Assembly (NCBI GenBank): GCA_035623075.1
Contig: DASPUC010000024.1
Span: 248,001-312,000, forward strand
Direction of reading: 5' to 3'
DNA from: Nitrospiraceae bacterium
GTDB taxonomy: Bacteria; Nitrospirota; Nitrospiria; Nitrospirales; Nitrospiraceae
Length of the DNA stretch: 64,000 bases
Shown: positions 35,851 through 46,384 of the stretch, piece by piece
Layout of the letters: every line of letters begins with the position of its first letter
Numbering within the stretch: position 1 is the first letter of the stretch
Translations under genes and position numbers: made by a program
The notes under the pieces: generated by a model
The model's input: only the letters and a program-made list of their open reading frames with translations
Database searches by the model: none
Told to the model about the DNA's origin: nothing

Positions 35851-36891
35851 CTACGTATCCCACGTCCCGCCTTCTTTGTAGAGTTTGTTCATGATGTCGT
35901 TCTTCTTCTGCGGGTCCCGCTCGTACTTGATGGCCTTGGTGTAGTTCTCAATCGCCAATTGCACCTTGCCGCGGCTCGCATAGACTTTGGCCACGCCGAG
36001 ATACGCTCTTGCGTCCTCGGGATCGGCTTTCAGGGCGCGATTGAAGCTGTCCATCGCCTCTTCCCGCTGGCCCCTATCAAAGAGCATCCAGCCGATCGCT
36101 GAGTGGGCCGGTGCGATGTTCGGATTGGCCTCGACCGCCGCTTGATACTCCTTCATCGCCAAATCAGACCGGTTCTTAGTTTCGTACAAGCCGCCCAAGG
36201 CGAAGTGCACTTCACCATCGTTCGGATTCAGACGCAGCGCTTCTTGGTATTCCAAGAGCGCGGCCTGCGTCTTCCCTTGCTCTGCCAGCGCGCAGGCCAA
36301 GTTTGCATGGGCGACGGCATCGTTCGGGTTGAGTTTAATCACTTCGCGGTACTGCGGGATTGCCATCTCCAAACGCCCCTGCTCTTGATAGGCCACGCCC
36401 AGGTTGGTGCGCGCCGGCACGTAGGCGGGATCGAGTCGGACAGCTTCGCGATATTCTTTGATCGCCATTTCGAGATAATCGGCCCGCTCGTGGATTTGCG
36501 CGAGAAAGTAGTGGGGATAGGCGGACAGGGGCGCGAGCTTGGCGGCTTCTTTGTACGATTGGATCGACTGTTCGGATTCTCCCGATTGAGACAAAAAGAG
36601 ACCCATCACGAGGTGGGCATTGGCCTGCCCCGCCTGTCGCACCACGAATCCGTTGACCCATTGTTTGACCTGAGCGATGTCGTCGGCCTCCTGTAGACAG
36701 AGGGCGTGCGTCTGCCAGGCCTCACCAAATTGCCCTCGGATCAGCTGCACGACATTGCGCGCAAAATGCGGCCGCGGGTCTCTGGTCGTTCCGGGAGGCG
36801 GATGCCGGGCCCAGGCGAGCGCCTCTTGCTCTGCAGCATCCCATCGCCCTTCGAGCAGGGTCGCTTCACATTGTGTTTGGTAATCGGGCAT
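35851..36891 (-). CDS. tetratricopeptide repeat protein
   Basis: 346 residues, at least six well-formed TPRs in tandem from about residue 120 to 330, each with the A-x-x-x-LG/A-x-x-Y pattern (for example ARTNLGVAYQEQGRLEMAIP, AHANLACALAEQGKTQAALL, AHSAIGWMLFDRGQREEAMD). No signal peptide or membrane helix, so probably cytoplasmic. It starts 19 bases after the end of the ThyX-like gene and is likely co-transcribed. A scaffold; partner unknown. Confidence 0.85.
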   Translation of the reverse strand: MPDYQTQCEATLLEGRWDAAEQEALAWARHPPPGTTRDPRPHFARNVVQLIRGQFGEAWQTHALCLQEADDIAQVKQWVNGFVVRQAGQANAHLVMGLFLSQSGESEQSIQSYKEAAKLAPLSAYPHYFLAQIHERADYLEMAIKEYREAVRLDPAYVPARTNLGVAYQEQGRLEMAIPQYREVIKLNPNDAVAHANLACALAEQGKTQAALLEYQEALRLNPNDGEVHFALGGLYETKNRSDLAMKEYQAAVEANPNIAPAHSAIGWMLFDRGQREEAMDSFNRALKADPEDARAYLGVAKVYASRGKVQLAIENYTKAIKYERDPQKKNDIMNKLYKEGGTWDT

Positions 36892-36910
36892 GGAACGAGG
36901 CTGCTGCTTG

Positions 36911-38398
36911 TTACCTGGTAAGCGTGTCCTCGATATCGGGCGACGTGGCTTGAATGCGATCGCCGAGGGCGGGATAGCGCGCGGTGAGTTTCTGCTTCAT
37001 CAGCCAGGCAACGGTGCGGTACGACCAGTGGCCCTTCACGCCAGACCGGAGTTTGGCGATATATTCGGCCTCGGCATAGTCCATCTTAAACAGGCAGCGA
37101 ACTTTGAATCCGAAGGGAATGGCGTACAGCGCGCCCTCCGCGCTGGATTTCCTAAGCTGCTCGATGTCGACCCGCACGGCGTCCATCGCTTGGCGATACT
37201 CCTGATCCAGTCCCGCTTGCACGAGCGGCGGCGGCACGTCGAATCCGTGGACCGTTGTGAAGTTCTGCTGCACCTGCTGGCAGCGCCGGTGCCGGTGCAG
37301 GTCGCGCCAGCCCCCGATGTCCATCAACACATCGAACGTGAAGGCATAGCCGCTGCGAAATTCCTTGATGAGTTCATCGTACGGCCCTCTGGTGCTCAGC
37401 GCCACGTCGATCGTTTCCTGCTTTTGCTTCTCCGTCCAGCTGCGGACGACTGCGAGCACGTTGCGATAGGGGGCGTGGGACACGCGATAGAGCAACGTCG
37501 TCGCGACCTCGTCCAACGGGTCGTGCGGTTCGATCAGGTCTACCGACTCCGGCTCACCCCACGTCGCCGGTTGATCCAAGCCCGTTCCCTTCAGTACGTC
37601 TTTCGCATATCTGGCGAGGTCCTGGTAGACCCTGGATTGATATTCGTTCGGCTTCGCATGGCGCGCGAGGGTCGGCGCCAACGGTTCGCTCATGCCGGCT
37701 GCCTGGCCGTTGAGTTCCCCCCACAGGTTCACGGGCGGGCGCTGGCAGGCATCCTTGAGGTCGTCTCCAATCATGCGGAGCTCGGGTAACTGCGACGAGA
37801 GGAGTCTCGTGATCTGCTTTTCTAGCGTTCGGATGCTCACGACCTGTCCGACATTTGTCTTGGCCGCGAGCGGCAACAGGTATCGCGTGACGTCGAACGC
37901 GCGTGCGGCGATGGTCCGTTGGTAATCGCCGGGTTTCATGGTTTCCGGGCGAGGTTCCCGCTCCGACAGAAATTGAGTCAATGGTTGGTGCAGGAGGCGA
38001 TAGGCTTCGGCAAGGCTCCGGAGGATGCCATGGTACGTTCCCTCCGTTTCCGACCCGCGCAGGCTGTCCGGAATGTACCATGCGCCAGAGGCGAAGTTCT
38101 GATAGCGGCTTGATTTTGCCTGCCCGTCCCATAACGGTTCGTCCTCGAGGCGGATCGCCGCAAGTTCGGAAACGTCCTCGAAACAAATGATGACATGGCC
38201 GAGGTCGGCGATCGACGCGTGCCCGTAGTCAAAGTAGAACTGATCCCAGAATTTCTCTGAGGAATGGCCGTGCACCCAGCGGATGCTGCTCTCGATGGAA
38301 TCGGGCGAACGGCTGTAGCGGGCAAGGGCGTAGGCCGACTTCTCCGGCGGCATGGGAGCCACTGCGATCACGCGTCGGTTGGATTGATCCTGGCTCAT
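36911..38398 (-). CDS. tandem two-domain ThyX-like (FAD-dependent thymidylate synthase family) protein
   Basis: 495 residues, about twice the length of normal ThyX, with two related halves. The first half has the ThyX stretch DYGHASIADLGHV and a SSRYQNF box (Ser96-Tyr99) but lacks the RHR. The second half has HRHRRCQQVQQNF (Arg369) but lacks the serines of the RHRxxS signature. So each half holds only part of the active-site motif. Whether it methylates dUMP is uncertain; it may be a flavin protein with another role. It begins MSQDQSNRRVIAVAPMP at 38398 and is divergent from hisS. Confidence 0.72.
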   Translation of the reverse strand: MSQDQSNRRVIAVAPMPPEKSAYALARYSRSPDSIESSIRWVHGHSSEKFWDQFYFDYGHASIADLGHVIICFEDVSELAAIRLEDEPLWDGQAKSSRYQNFASGAWYIPDSLRGSETEGTYHGILRSLAEAYRLLHQPLTQFLSEREPRPETMKPGDYQRTIAARAFDVTRYLLPLAAKTNVGQVVSIRTLEKQITRLLSSQLPELRMIGDDLKDACQRPPVNLWGELNGQAAGMSEPLAPTLARHAKPNEYQSRVYQDLARYAKDVLKGTGLDQPATWGEPESVDLIEPHDPLDEVATTLLYRVSHAPYRNVLAVVRSWTEKQKQETIDVALSTRGPYDELIKEFRSGYAFTFDVLMDIGGWRDLHRHRRCQQVQQNFTTVHGFDVPPPLVQAGLDQEYRQAMDAVRVDIEQLRKSSAEGALYAIPFGFKVRCLFKMDYAEAEYIAKLRSGVKGHWSYRTVAWLMKQKLTARYPALGDRIQATSPDIEDTLTR

Positions 38399-38482
38399 CG
38401 CACAAATGACCTCTGCTCACAGCCCACAATCGTGAGGAGCGCACTATACCCCCCGTTTTAGCGAGGCGCAAGGTCCGCTCCG

Positions 38483-38512
38483 TTGACTTGCCGCGGAACG
38501 CGCCGCTATAGT
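38483..38512 (+). promoter_or_regulatory. sigma-70 promoter for hisS
   Basis: TTGACT (38483-38488), 18-base spacer, TATAGT (38507-38512). The transcript would start near 38519 and carry the hairpin at 38531-38581 in its leader. Confidence 0.55.
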
Positions 38513-38530
38513 CGCGACGCGCATGCGCGA

Positions 38531-38581
38531 GAGGCAAGGGGCTCGTGGCTAGGGGCTCTCTTTCCTCTAGCCCCTCGCCTC
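38531..38581 (+). repeat. hairpin element in the hisS leader, GGCTAGGGGC family
   Basis: GAGGCAAGGGGCT (38531-38543) faces AGCCCCTCGCCTC (38569-38581), 12 of 13 positions pairing, with GGCTAGGGGCTCTC in the loop side. A related element lies in the gyrB-gyrA gap (46298-46369). Its position between promoter and start codon could influence hisS expression, or it may be just a dispersed repeat. Confidence 0.6.
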
Positions 38582-38595
38582 GGATCCTCGCGCCC

Positions 38596-39864
38596 ATGGC
38601 CAAGCAAGATATGATCAAAGGCATTAAGGGCGTCAAAGATATTCTCCCGGAAGAGACCCCTCGATGGCGTGTGATTGAAGAGGCAGCGAGAGGAGCTGCG
38701 CTGCGCTATGGGTTTCAGGAGATCCGTATCCCGATCTTTGAGGTGACGACGCTGTTCGCTCGGAGTATCGGCGCCACAACCGACATTGTCGAGAAGGAAA
38801 TGTATACGTTCGCCGACCGGGATGGCACGTCGCTGACACTTCGCCCGGAGGGCACAGCCGGGACGGTCCGTGCCTTTATCGAACATAATCTCGCGGCCGA
38901 CCCGCTCCCCCAGAAATATTTCTACCTGGGGCCCATGTTCCGACATGAGCGTCCTCAGGCGGGCCGCCTCCGGCAATTTCATCAATTCGGCGTCGAAAGT
39001 TTCGGCACTTCGGACCCTCGGGCTGATGTGGAGGTGATCGCGCTGCTCTGGCGTTTTTTGTCTGATCTGTCGTTGCCGGATTTGACGCTGGAGATGAACA
39101 GTCTGGGGACCAGCGCGGACCGAGCGGCCTATCTGCCGGCTCTGGTCTCATTTCTCAAGCAGCACGAATCTCGGCTCTGTGCAAACTGCCGACGTCGTAT
39201 CGAGACGAATCCCTTGCGGATTCTGGATTGCAAGGTTCCTGAGTGCCGGACGGTTACCGACAAGGCTCCTCGCCTGACTGATCATCTCTCGGCAGAGGCT
39301 CAGGTACATTTCGACGAGGTTCTCGCGGGATTGGCCGTGATCGGAATCCCCTACCAGTTGAATCACCGCTTGGTGCGCGGGCTCGACTACTACTGCCTGA
39401 CGGCGTTCGAGATTACCTCGACACACCTGGGGGCACAGAATGCCGTCGGCGCCGGGGGGCGCTACGACGGTCTCGTCGAGTCGTTGGGAGGCCCCAGCGT
39501 TCCGGCAGTGGGTTTTGCTGTTGGCCTCGAGCGTGTGACGCTGATGCTCCCTGAGGGAACGGCTTCATCGATCGGGCCATCGATTTACGTAGCAGCGTTT
39601 GGAGCGGAAGGAAATCGCGCTGGCGTGCTTCTCCTTGAAGCGCTGCGGCGAGCTGGATTCAGTGCGCAAACTGACTATCGTTCAACATCCCTCAAGGCCC
39701 ATCTGCGTCAGGCTGACCGAGCCGCGTGTTCCTTCGCAATTCTCCTCGGGGATGACGAGGTAAAACGTGGTTCTGGAATTCTCCGTAACATGCACTCGAA
39801 AGCTCAAGAGGAACTGTCCTTGGGGGACTTTCCTACCCTCCTTAAATCGCGCGTTTTAGGCTGA
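38596..39864 (+). CDS. hisS: histidyl-tRNA synthetase
   Basis: Class II synthetase charging tRNA-His. 422 residues from ATG 38596; the in-frame GTG at 38545 would begin inside the repeat. The ordinary HisS start DMIKGIKGVKDILPEE is present, followed by motif 2 (MFRHERPQAGRLRQFHQFG), the His-binding RGLDYY and GGRYDGLVE, and the C-terminal anticodon domain. Own promoter at 38483-38512. A terminator overlaps the stop codon. Confidence 0.97.
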   Translation: MAKQDMIKGIKGVKDILPEETPRWRVIEEAARGAALRYGFQEIRIPIFEVTTLFARSIGATTDIVEKEMYTFADRDGTSLTLRPEGTAGTVRAFIEHNLAADPLPQKYFYLGPMFRHERPQAGRLRQFHQFGVESFGTSDPRADVEVIALLWRFLSDLSLPDLTLEMNSLGTSADRAAYLPALVSFLKQHESRLCANCRRRIETNPLRILDCKVPECRTVTDKAPRLTDHLSAEAQVHFDEVLAGLAVIGIPYQLNHRLVRGLDYYCLTAFEITSTHLGAQNAVGAGGRYDGLVESLGGPSVPAVGFAVGLERVTLMLPEGTASSIGPSIYVAAFGAEGNRAGVLLLEALRRAGFSAQTDYRSTSLKAHLRQADRAACSFAILLGDDEVKRGSGILRNMHSKAQEELSLGDFPTLLKSRVLG

Positions 39865-39880
39865 AAAACCGCGCTTTTTT
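39848..39880 (+). terminator. Rho-independent terminator overlapping the end of hisS
   Basis: GCGCG-TTTT (39849-39857) pairs with AAAA-C-CGCGC (39866-39874 region, one bulged base), followed immediately by TTTTTT (39875-39880). The left arm is inside the last hisS codons. Confidence 0.65.
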
Positions 39881-39985
39881 CCAGTTGCTTTTCTTTTCAA
39901 AAACCCGTAGACTCCCCTCGAGCACACCAATCCGTAACTATTTGATAGTATTCGGAAGTTGTTTATTTTTCTCCTGTGGATTCCC

Positions 39986-40306
39986 ATGGCACCCCGTAAA
40001 CTCGGCCTCCTTTTATCCACACCCCCGTCTCATCCGAGTGTCAACACGGTCTTGCGCCTCACTGACGCGGCTCTCCGTCAGGGGATTGACGTTTATCTCT
40101 ATCTCATCGATGAGGGTGTAAAGAGCCTAATGGACACACGTTATGGAGACTTGATTCAGGCTGGAGCGAAGATGTCTGTCTGTGCCTATGGCTGCCAGCA
40201 ACATGGGGTTTCGACCAAAGATATCAATCCGAAGATCTCTCTTTCTGGGTTGGTCGTGCTCTCCGGGATTATCGATGGGTGTGATCGTTTCTTGGCATTC
40301 ACGTAA
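39986..40306 (+). CDS. DsrE/TusD-like small sulfur-relay-type protein
   Basis: 106 residues from ATG 39986. The DsrE/DsrF/DrsH fold is seen in KLGLLLSTPPSHPSVNTVLRLTDAALRQGIDVYLYLIDEGV, and SVCAYGCQQHGV carries cysteines where DsrE/TusD proteins have the sulfur-carrying Cys. Probably a sulfur carrier for tRNA thiolation or sulfur handling. It is the first of three small genes in order before dnaA; A+T content is higher than in the neighbours. Confidence 0.75.
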   Translation: MAPRKLGLLLSTPPSHPSVNTVLRLTDAALRQGIDVYLYLIDEGVKSLMDTRYGDLIQAGAKMSVCAYGCQQHGVSTKDINPKISLSGLVVLSGIIDGCDRFLAFT

Positions 40307-40336
40307 AATTCCTTCTTTTCCGTTCATCTGGTGCCT

Positions 40337-40678
40337 ATGCCAAAACGTGTGGCGGTCGTGATTTCAGGTGATCCCTGCAAGACGCATCGCCCTGTTGAGG
40401 CCTTGCGTATTGCGTTGGGTCTTTGCGCTGGGGAGCATGAGACCACGGTCATCCTTCTCGATCACACTCCCCTCCTCCTCACGGACGACACTGATGATGT
40501 GGTTGACGTCGATATCCTCGAAAAATACCTTCCCTCCCTCAGCCAACTGCGGGTCCCATTTCTTATGGAGGCTGACTCCTTTCCTAGGCCATTGCGTCAT
40601 GAATTTGCTGTATCTGCTGCATCTTCGGACAAGATCAGAGGAGTTCTTCAGTCGGTGGATCGCAGTTTAGTCTTTTGA
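40337..40678 (+). CDS. DsrE/F-like protein, TusC-type
   Basis: 113 residues from ATG 40337. The KRVAVVISGDPCKTHRPVEALRIALGLCAGEHETTVILLDH segment is the alpha/beta fold of the DsrE/F/H superfamily, resembling TusC and DsrF, with TDDTDDVVDVDILEKYLPSL further on. Member of the same three-gene set; 30 bases after the preceding gene. Confidence 0.7.
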   Translation: MPKRVAVVISGDPCKTHRPVEALRIALGLCAGEHETTVILLDHTPLLLTDDTDDVVDVDILEKYLPSLSQLRVPFLMEADSFPRPLRHEFAVSAASSDKIRGVLQSVDRSLVF

Positions 40679-40698
40679 TTTCCTGTGGGAGTTTCTTG

Positions 40699-40875
40699 GT
40701 GAGCAAGACATTGTATCTGCTTCGTCGGCATCCGAATGAGATTTCTCGTGCGCTGTTTCATACTTCAGATCCAGGAGTAGAGGTAGTCCTTATTGAAGAG
40801 GCTGCTTCACGTGCATTCTCTTACGATGATCTCGTGAGGAAAGTTTTTGAAGCGGACCGTGTGGTTGTCATATAA
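40699..40875 (+). CDS. short DsrH/TusB-like protein
   Basis: 58 residues from GTG 40699 (GGGAG is 12 bases upstream); the frame is open from 40675. MSKTLYLLRRHPNEISRALF, then VVLIEEAASRAF and VVVI matches the beginning of DsrH/TusB proteins, which are normally about 95 residues. The shorter length may mean truncation. Completes a D-C-B-like order typical of TusDCB/DsrEFH. Confidence 0.6.
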   Translation: MSKTLYLLRRHPNEISRALFHTSDPGVEVVLIEEAASRAFSYDDLVRKVFEADRVVVI

Positions 40876-40930
40876 GGACGACCAGGTCTTACTCCGAAGA
40901 AAAGTGTGTCAGAAGAGAGAAACCTCGGCG

Positions 40931-40951
40931 TAGTAGGAGAAGTAGTAGTAA
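40931..40951 (+). other. possible DnaA-trio run
   Basis: Seven consecutive triplets of the form (T/A/G)A(G/A): TAG TAG GAG AAG TAG TAG TAA. Such 3-base repeats are bound by DnaA in single-stranded form in the unwinding element of bacterial origins. A close, strong DnaA box next to it is lacking, so this is tentative. Confidence 0.3.
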
Positions 40952-41164
40952 GGTCAGCAGATAGTGGGGATGAGTCGAAACGACTGTTGGGGTATGGAAA
41001 TAAGTTACTCGGTCTCTGGGGAAGTCCTTGGGGATTGACTCTGTATGATCCCTGTGCGAACAGTGGACATACTGGGGAACGTCTGGAAGTAGCAAAGTGT
41101 GTGACAAAAAGAGAGACGTTCGAATGGCTACGATCACCAGAGAAAAAAGATACAGAAATCCAAC

Positions 41165-41196
41165 TTATCCACAGGTGTGAATAAGCCTGTGAATGA
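41165..41196. promoter_or_regulatory. DnaA-box cluster ahead of dnaA
   Basis: One perfect box TTATCCACA on the plus strand and, in the opposite orientation, TGTGAATAA (8 of 9) and TGTGAATGA (7 of 9), separated by 2 and 3 bases. DnaA probably represses its own gene here. Confidence 0.65.
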
Positions 41197-41212
41197 ACAA
41201 CCATAAGGGGTT

Positions 41213-42556
41213 ATGAGCGTTACGAGCGTCTGGCAAGAGGCTCTGTCCTACATTCAGGGTAAGGTCCCAAAGCAGGTCTACGACACCTGGTTCACTCCGG
41301 TTCAGCTTGAGAGAATTGAGGAGTCGACCGCACAAATAGGCGTTCCTAATAAGTTTTTTGGGGATTGGCTCAGTCAGCATTATGGTCCGCTGCTTGCGGA
41401 GGCTGTCTCAAATGCCAGGGGGGGTGGCGACCTCGCTGTAAGCTTTGTCGTGTTTCAGCGTTATGCAGCCCGTCAACCAGAAAATCCCCCAATCAGTCAG
41501 GCGGGCCGGACCGGGACTCCGGTCCGCGCAAGGAGAGGGGGACAACTCAATCCCAAATACACCTTTAAGAACTTTGTCGTGGGAGCCGGCAATCAGTTCG
41601 CCCATGCAGCCTGTATGGCTGTGGCCGAGCAGCCGGCCAAGGCGTATAACCCGCTCTTCATCTATGGCGGTGTGGGGTTGGGCAAAACGCACCTCTTAAA
41701 TGCGATCGCGAACCATGTTGCGGAGCGAACCGACCTCCGGATCGCATACCTGACGACAGAGCAATTTACCAACGAAGTCATCAACTCCATCCGCTATGAC
41801 AAGATGATGGACCTGCGCAAACGGTATCGTCACATCGACATGTTGATGATCGACGACATCCAGTTCTTGGCCGGGAAAGAACGGACACAGGAGGAATTCT
41901 TTCACACGTTCAACTCGTTGTACGAGGCCCACAAGCAGATTGTTTTATCCAGCGACCGGTTCCCCAAAGACATGCCCGATATCGAAGAACGGCTGCGGTC
42001 ACGGTTTGAATGGGGACTGATCGCAGATTTACAGCCGCCCGACGTTGAAACCAGGATCGCCATTCTCAGGAAGAAGTCCGAAGACGAGGGTGTCACGCTG
42101 CCGGAGGACGTGATCCAGTTTCTCTCAACAACCATGAAAAGCAACATCCGCGAGCTCGAAGGATCGCTGGTGCGCCTTGGAGCCTATGCGTCGTTGACCG
42201 GGCAGACGATCACCCTCGACATGGCGAAGAACGTGCTCCGGGACCTCATCGGCGACAAAAAGAAGATCGTGTCGATGGAAGATATTCAAGAGGCCGTGAG
42301 CGCGCGCTTTCACGTGAAGATCGCCGACCTCAAGTCGAGGCGTCGCAGCAAGACGCTCGTGCATCCGCGCCAAATCGCGATGTACCTCTGTCGCGAATTG
42401 ACCGACGCATCCTATCCCGAGATCGGGCGTCATTTCGGCGGGAAGGATCATACGACGATCATTCATGCCTGTCGGCAGATCACGAAAGCACAGGACGGCG
42501 ACGCCACGCTGAACGCGACATTGGAGAGCCTCAGGGAGGAGATTCTCAGGGGGTGA
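41213..42556 (+). CDS. dnaA: chromosomal replication initiator DnaA
   Basis: 447 residues. Domain I ends near residue 85, then a short linker rich in Gln, Arg and Gly. The AAA+ domain III has Walker A GGVGLGKTHL (about 148-157), Walker B LMIDDIQFL and sensor regions (FEWGLIADLQPPDVETR). Domain IV contains the DNA-binding signature GGKDHTTIIHACRQI. Start ATG 41213 gives the standard N terminus (SVTSVWQEALSYIQGKVPKQ). dnaN follows after 25 bases. Confidence 0.98.
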   Translation: MSVTSVWQEALSYIQGKVPKQVYDTWFTPVQLERIEESTAQIGVPNKFFGDWLSQHYGPLLAEAVSNARGGGDLAVSFVVFQRYAARQPENPPISQAGRTGTPVRARRGGQLNPKYTFKNFVVGAGNQFAHAACMAVAEQPAKAYNPLFIYGGVGLGKTHLLNAIANHVAERTDLRIAYLTTEQFTNEVINSIRYDKMMDLRKRYRHIDMLMIDDIQFLAGKERTQEEFFHTFNSLYEAHKQIVLSSDRFPKDMPDIEERLRSRFEWGLIADLQPPDVETRIAILRKKSEDEGVTLPEDVIQFLSTTMKSNIRELEGSLVRLGAYASLTGQTITLDMAKNVLRDLIGDKKKIVSMEDIQEAVSARFHVKIADLKSRRRSKTLVHPRQIAMYLCRELTDASYPEIGRHFGGKDHTTIIHACRQITKAQDGDATLNATLESLREEILRG

Positions 42557-42581
42557 CGAGGCGCTCGAGGGAGAGACGACC

Positions 42582-43709
42582 ATGAAGGTACGGATTGGGC
42601 GTGACGAATTGTTGACGGGCCTCCAGCGCGTACAGGGCGTCGTGGAGAAGCGAAACACCATGCCCATTCTTTCCAATATCCTGTTCGAGGCCAAGCAGGA
42701 GGGGGCGGAGATCGTGGCCACCGACTTGGAGCTGGGAATGCGCGGGCTCTACAAGGCCACGGTTCTGAAGCCGGGAGGCATTACCGTCTCCGCACGCAAG
42801 CTGTATGAGATAATCAAGGAACTTCCGGCGGGGGACATCGAGCTCATATCAGGAGACAATAATTGGACGACGATTCAAGCAGGCAAAAGCCAGTTCAAGA
42901 TTGTCGGGCTTCCGAGCGCGGACTATCCGGCGCTTCCGACCATCGATCGAGAGGGCCTTATTCCCCTCGCGGGAGCCGGCCTTCTCGAACTGATTCGCAA
43001 GACCCTCTTTGCGGCCGGCGACAACGATGCACGGTATATTCTCAACGGGCTCCTGGTCACGCTGATCACGACCGATAAGAAGACGATGTTGCGGTTGGTT
43101 GGCACCGACGGTCACCGGTTGGCGGTGGCTGAACAGGACGTCGGCAAGGCAACCGGCAAGGGGGCGCCGCAAGAAATCAAGGCGATCATTCCTAAAAAGG
43201 CGGCGCATGAGATGCAGCGCCTGCTGGAAGAAGGCGGTGATGGGGAACCGTTGATCGGGTTCACCAAGAACCTCATGATCTTCCGGAAAAGCGGTCTTTT
43301 GTTGACCTCCCGGCTGATGGAGGGAAACTACCCCAACTATCAGCAGGTCATTCCAAAAGAAGGCCAGAAAAAGGTCAGCGTCAACCGCGTCGAATTCGAG
43401 AGCGCCCTCCGCCGCGTCTCGGTGCTCTCGCGGGACAAGGCGAACGCCGTGAAAGTCTCATTTGCGGCGGGGCGGATGACGCTGTTCTCGAGCAATCCGG
43501 ACTATGGCGAGGCCACGGAAGAACTGGCGGCGCGGTACGACGGCGAGGCCCTGAATACAGGGTTCAACGCCCGCTACCTCCTGGATGTCTTCGGGGTGAT
43601 GGACGGAGAGACGATCTCTCTCCAGATGGACAACCCGCTCAGTCCCTGTTTGATCCAGGAGCCCGATAGTCCAGGGTTCAAGTGCGTCGTGATGCCGATC
43701 AAGATCTAG
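42582..43709 (+). CDS. dnaN: DNA polymerase III beta sliding clamp
   Basis: 375 residues. Three clamp domains in tandem. Typical stretches: TMPILSNILFEAK, the ATDLELGMRG, VGTDGHRLAVAEQD and YLLDVF...SPCLIQEP near the C terminus. Start ATG 42582 (MKVRIGRDELL) preceded by GGAGAGACG. Processivity factor of Pol III and hub for repair polymerases. Normal length and normal place after dnaA. Confidence 0.97.
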   Translation: MKVRIGRDELLTGLQRVQGVVEKRNTMPILSNILFEAKQEGAEIVATDLELGMRGLYKATVLKPGGITVSARKLYEIIKELPAGDIELISGDNNWTTIQAGKSQFKIVGLPSADYPALPTIDREGLIPLAGAGLLELIRKTLFAAGDNDARYILNGLLVTLITTDKKTMLRLVGTDGHRLAVAEQDVGKATGKGAPQEIKAIIPKKAAHEMQRLLEEGGDGEPLIGFTKNLMIFRKSGLLLTSRLMEGNYPNYQQVIPKEGQKKVSVNRVEFESALRRVSVLSRDKANAVKVSFAAGRMTLFSSNPDYGEATEELAARYDGEALNTGFNARYLLDVFGVMDGETISLQMDNPLSPCLIQEPDSPGFKCVVMPIKI

Positions 43710-46292
<2,583 letters not shown>

Positions 46293-46297
46293 AAATT

Positions 46298-46369
46298 GGC
46301 TAGGGGCCAGTGGCAAGGGGCTAGAGGTTGGGCAGTCAACTCTAGCCTCGTGCCCCTCGTCTCTCGCCC
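46298..46369 (+). repeat. hairpin element in the gyrB-gyrA gap, GGCTAGGGGC family
   Basis: GGCTAGGGGCC (46298-46308) and GGCAAGGGGCTAGAGGTTG (46312-46330) precede CAACTCTAGCC (46338-46348), which pairs with GGCTAGAGGTTG with one bulge; GTGCCCCTCG then faces the GGCAAGGGGC part. Related to the element at 38531-38581. It occupies most of the 92-base gap. Confidence 0.6.
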
Positions 46370-46384
46370 ACCGACGGAGTCGGA

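Larger units (their letters stand above)
40876..41212. other. probable origin/dnaA regulatory region
   Basis: 337 bases without a convincing gene (a 92-codon frame exists at 40906-41184 but its sequence is compositionally poor). Three DnaA-box-like sites cluster at the 3' end: TTATCCACA (41165-41173), TGTGAATAA (41176-41184) and a weaker TGTGAATGA (41188-41196), 17 bases before dnaA. A run of triplets at 40931-40951 fits a DnaA-trio. The stretch is lower in G+C than its surroundings. It may be oriC or only the dnaA autoregulatory region. Confidence 0.5.

Noticed and set aside
36890-37789. A 299-codon plus-strand open frame
   Set aside because: Antisense shadow of the ThyX-like gene; no recognisable domains or ribosome-binding site.
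40906-41184. A 92-codon plus-strand frame before dnaA
   Set aside because: Runs through the DnaA boxes, low-complexity sequence and no homology I recognise.
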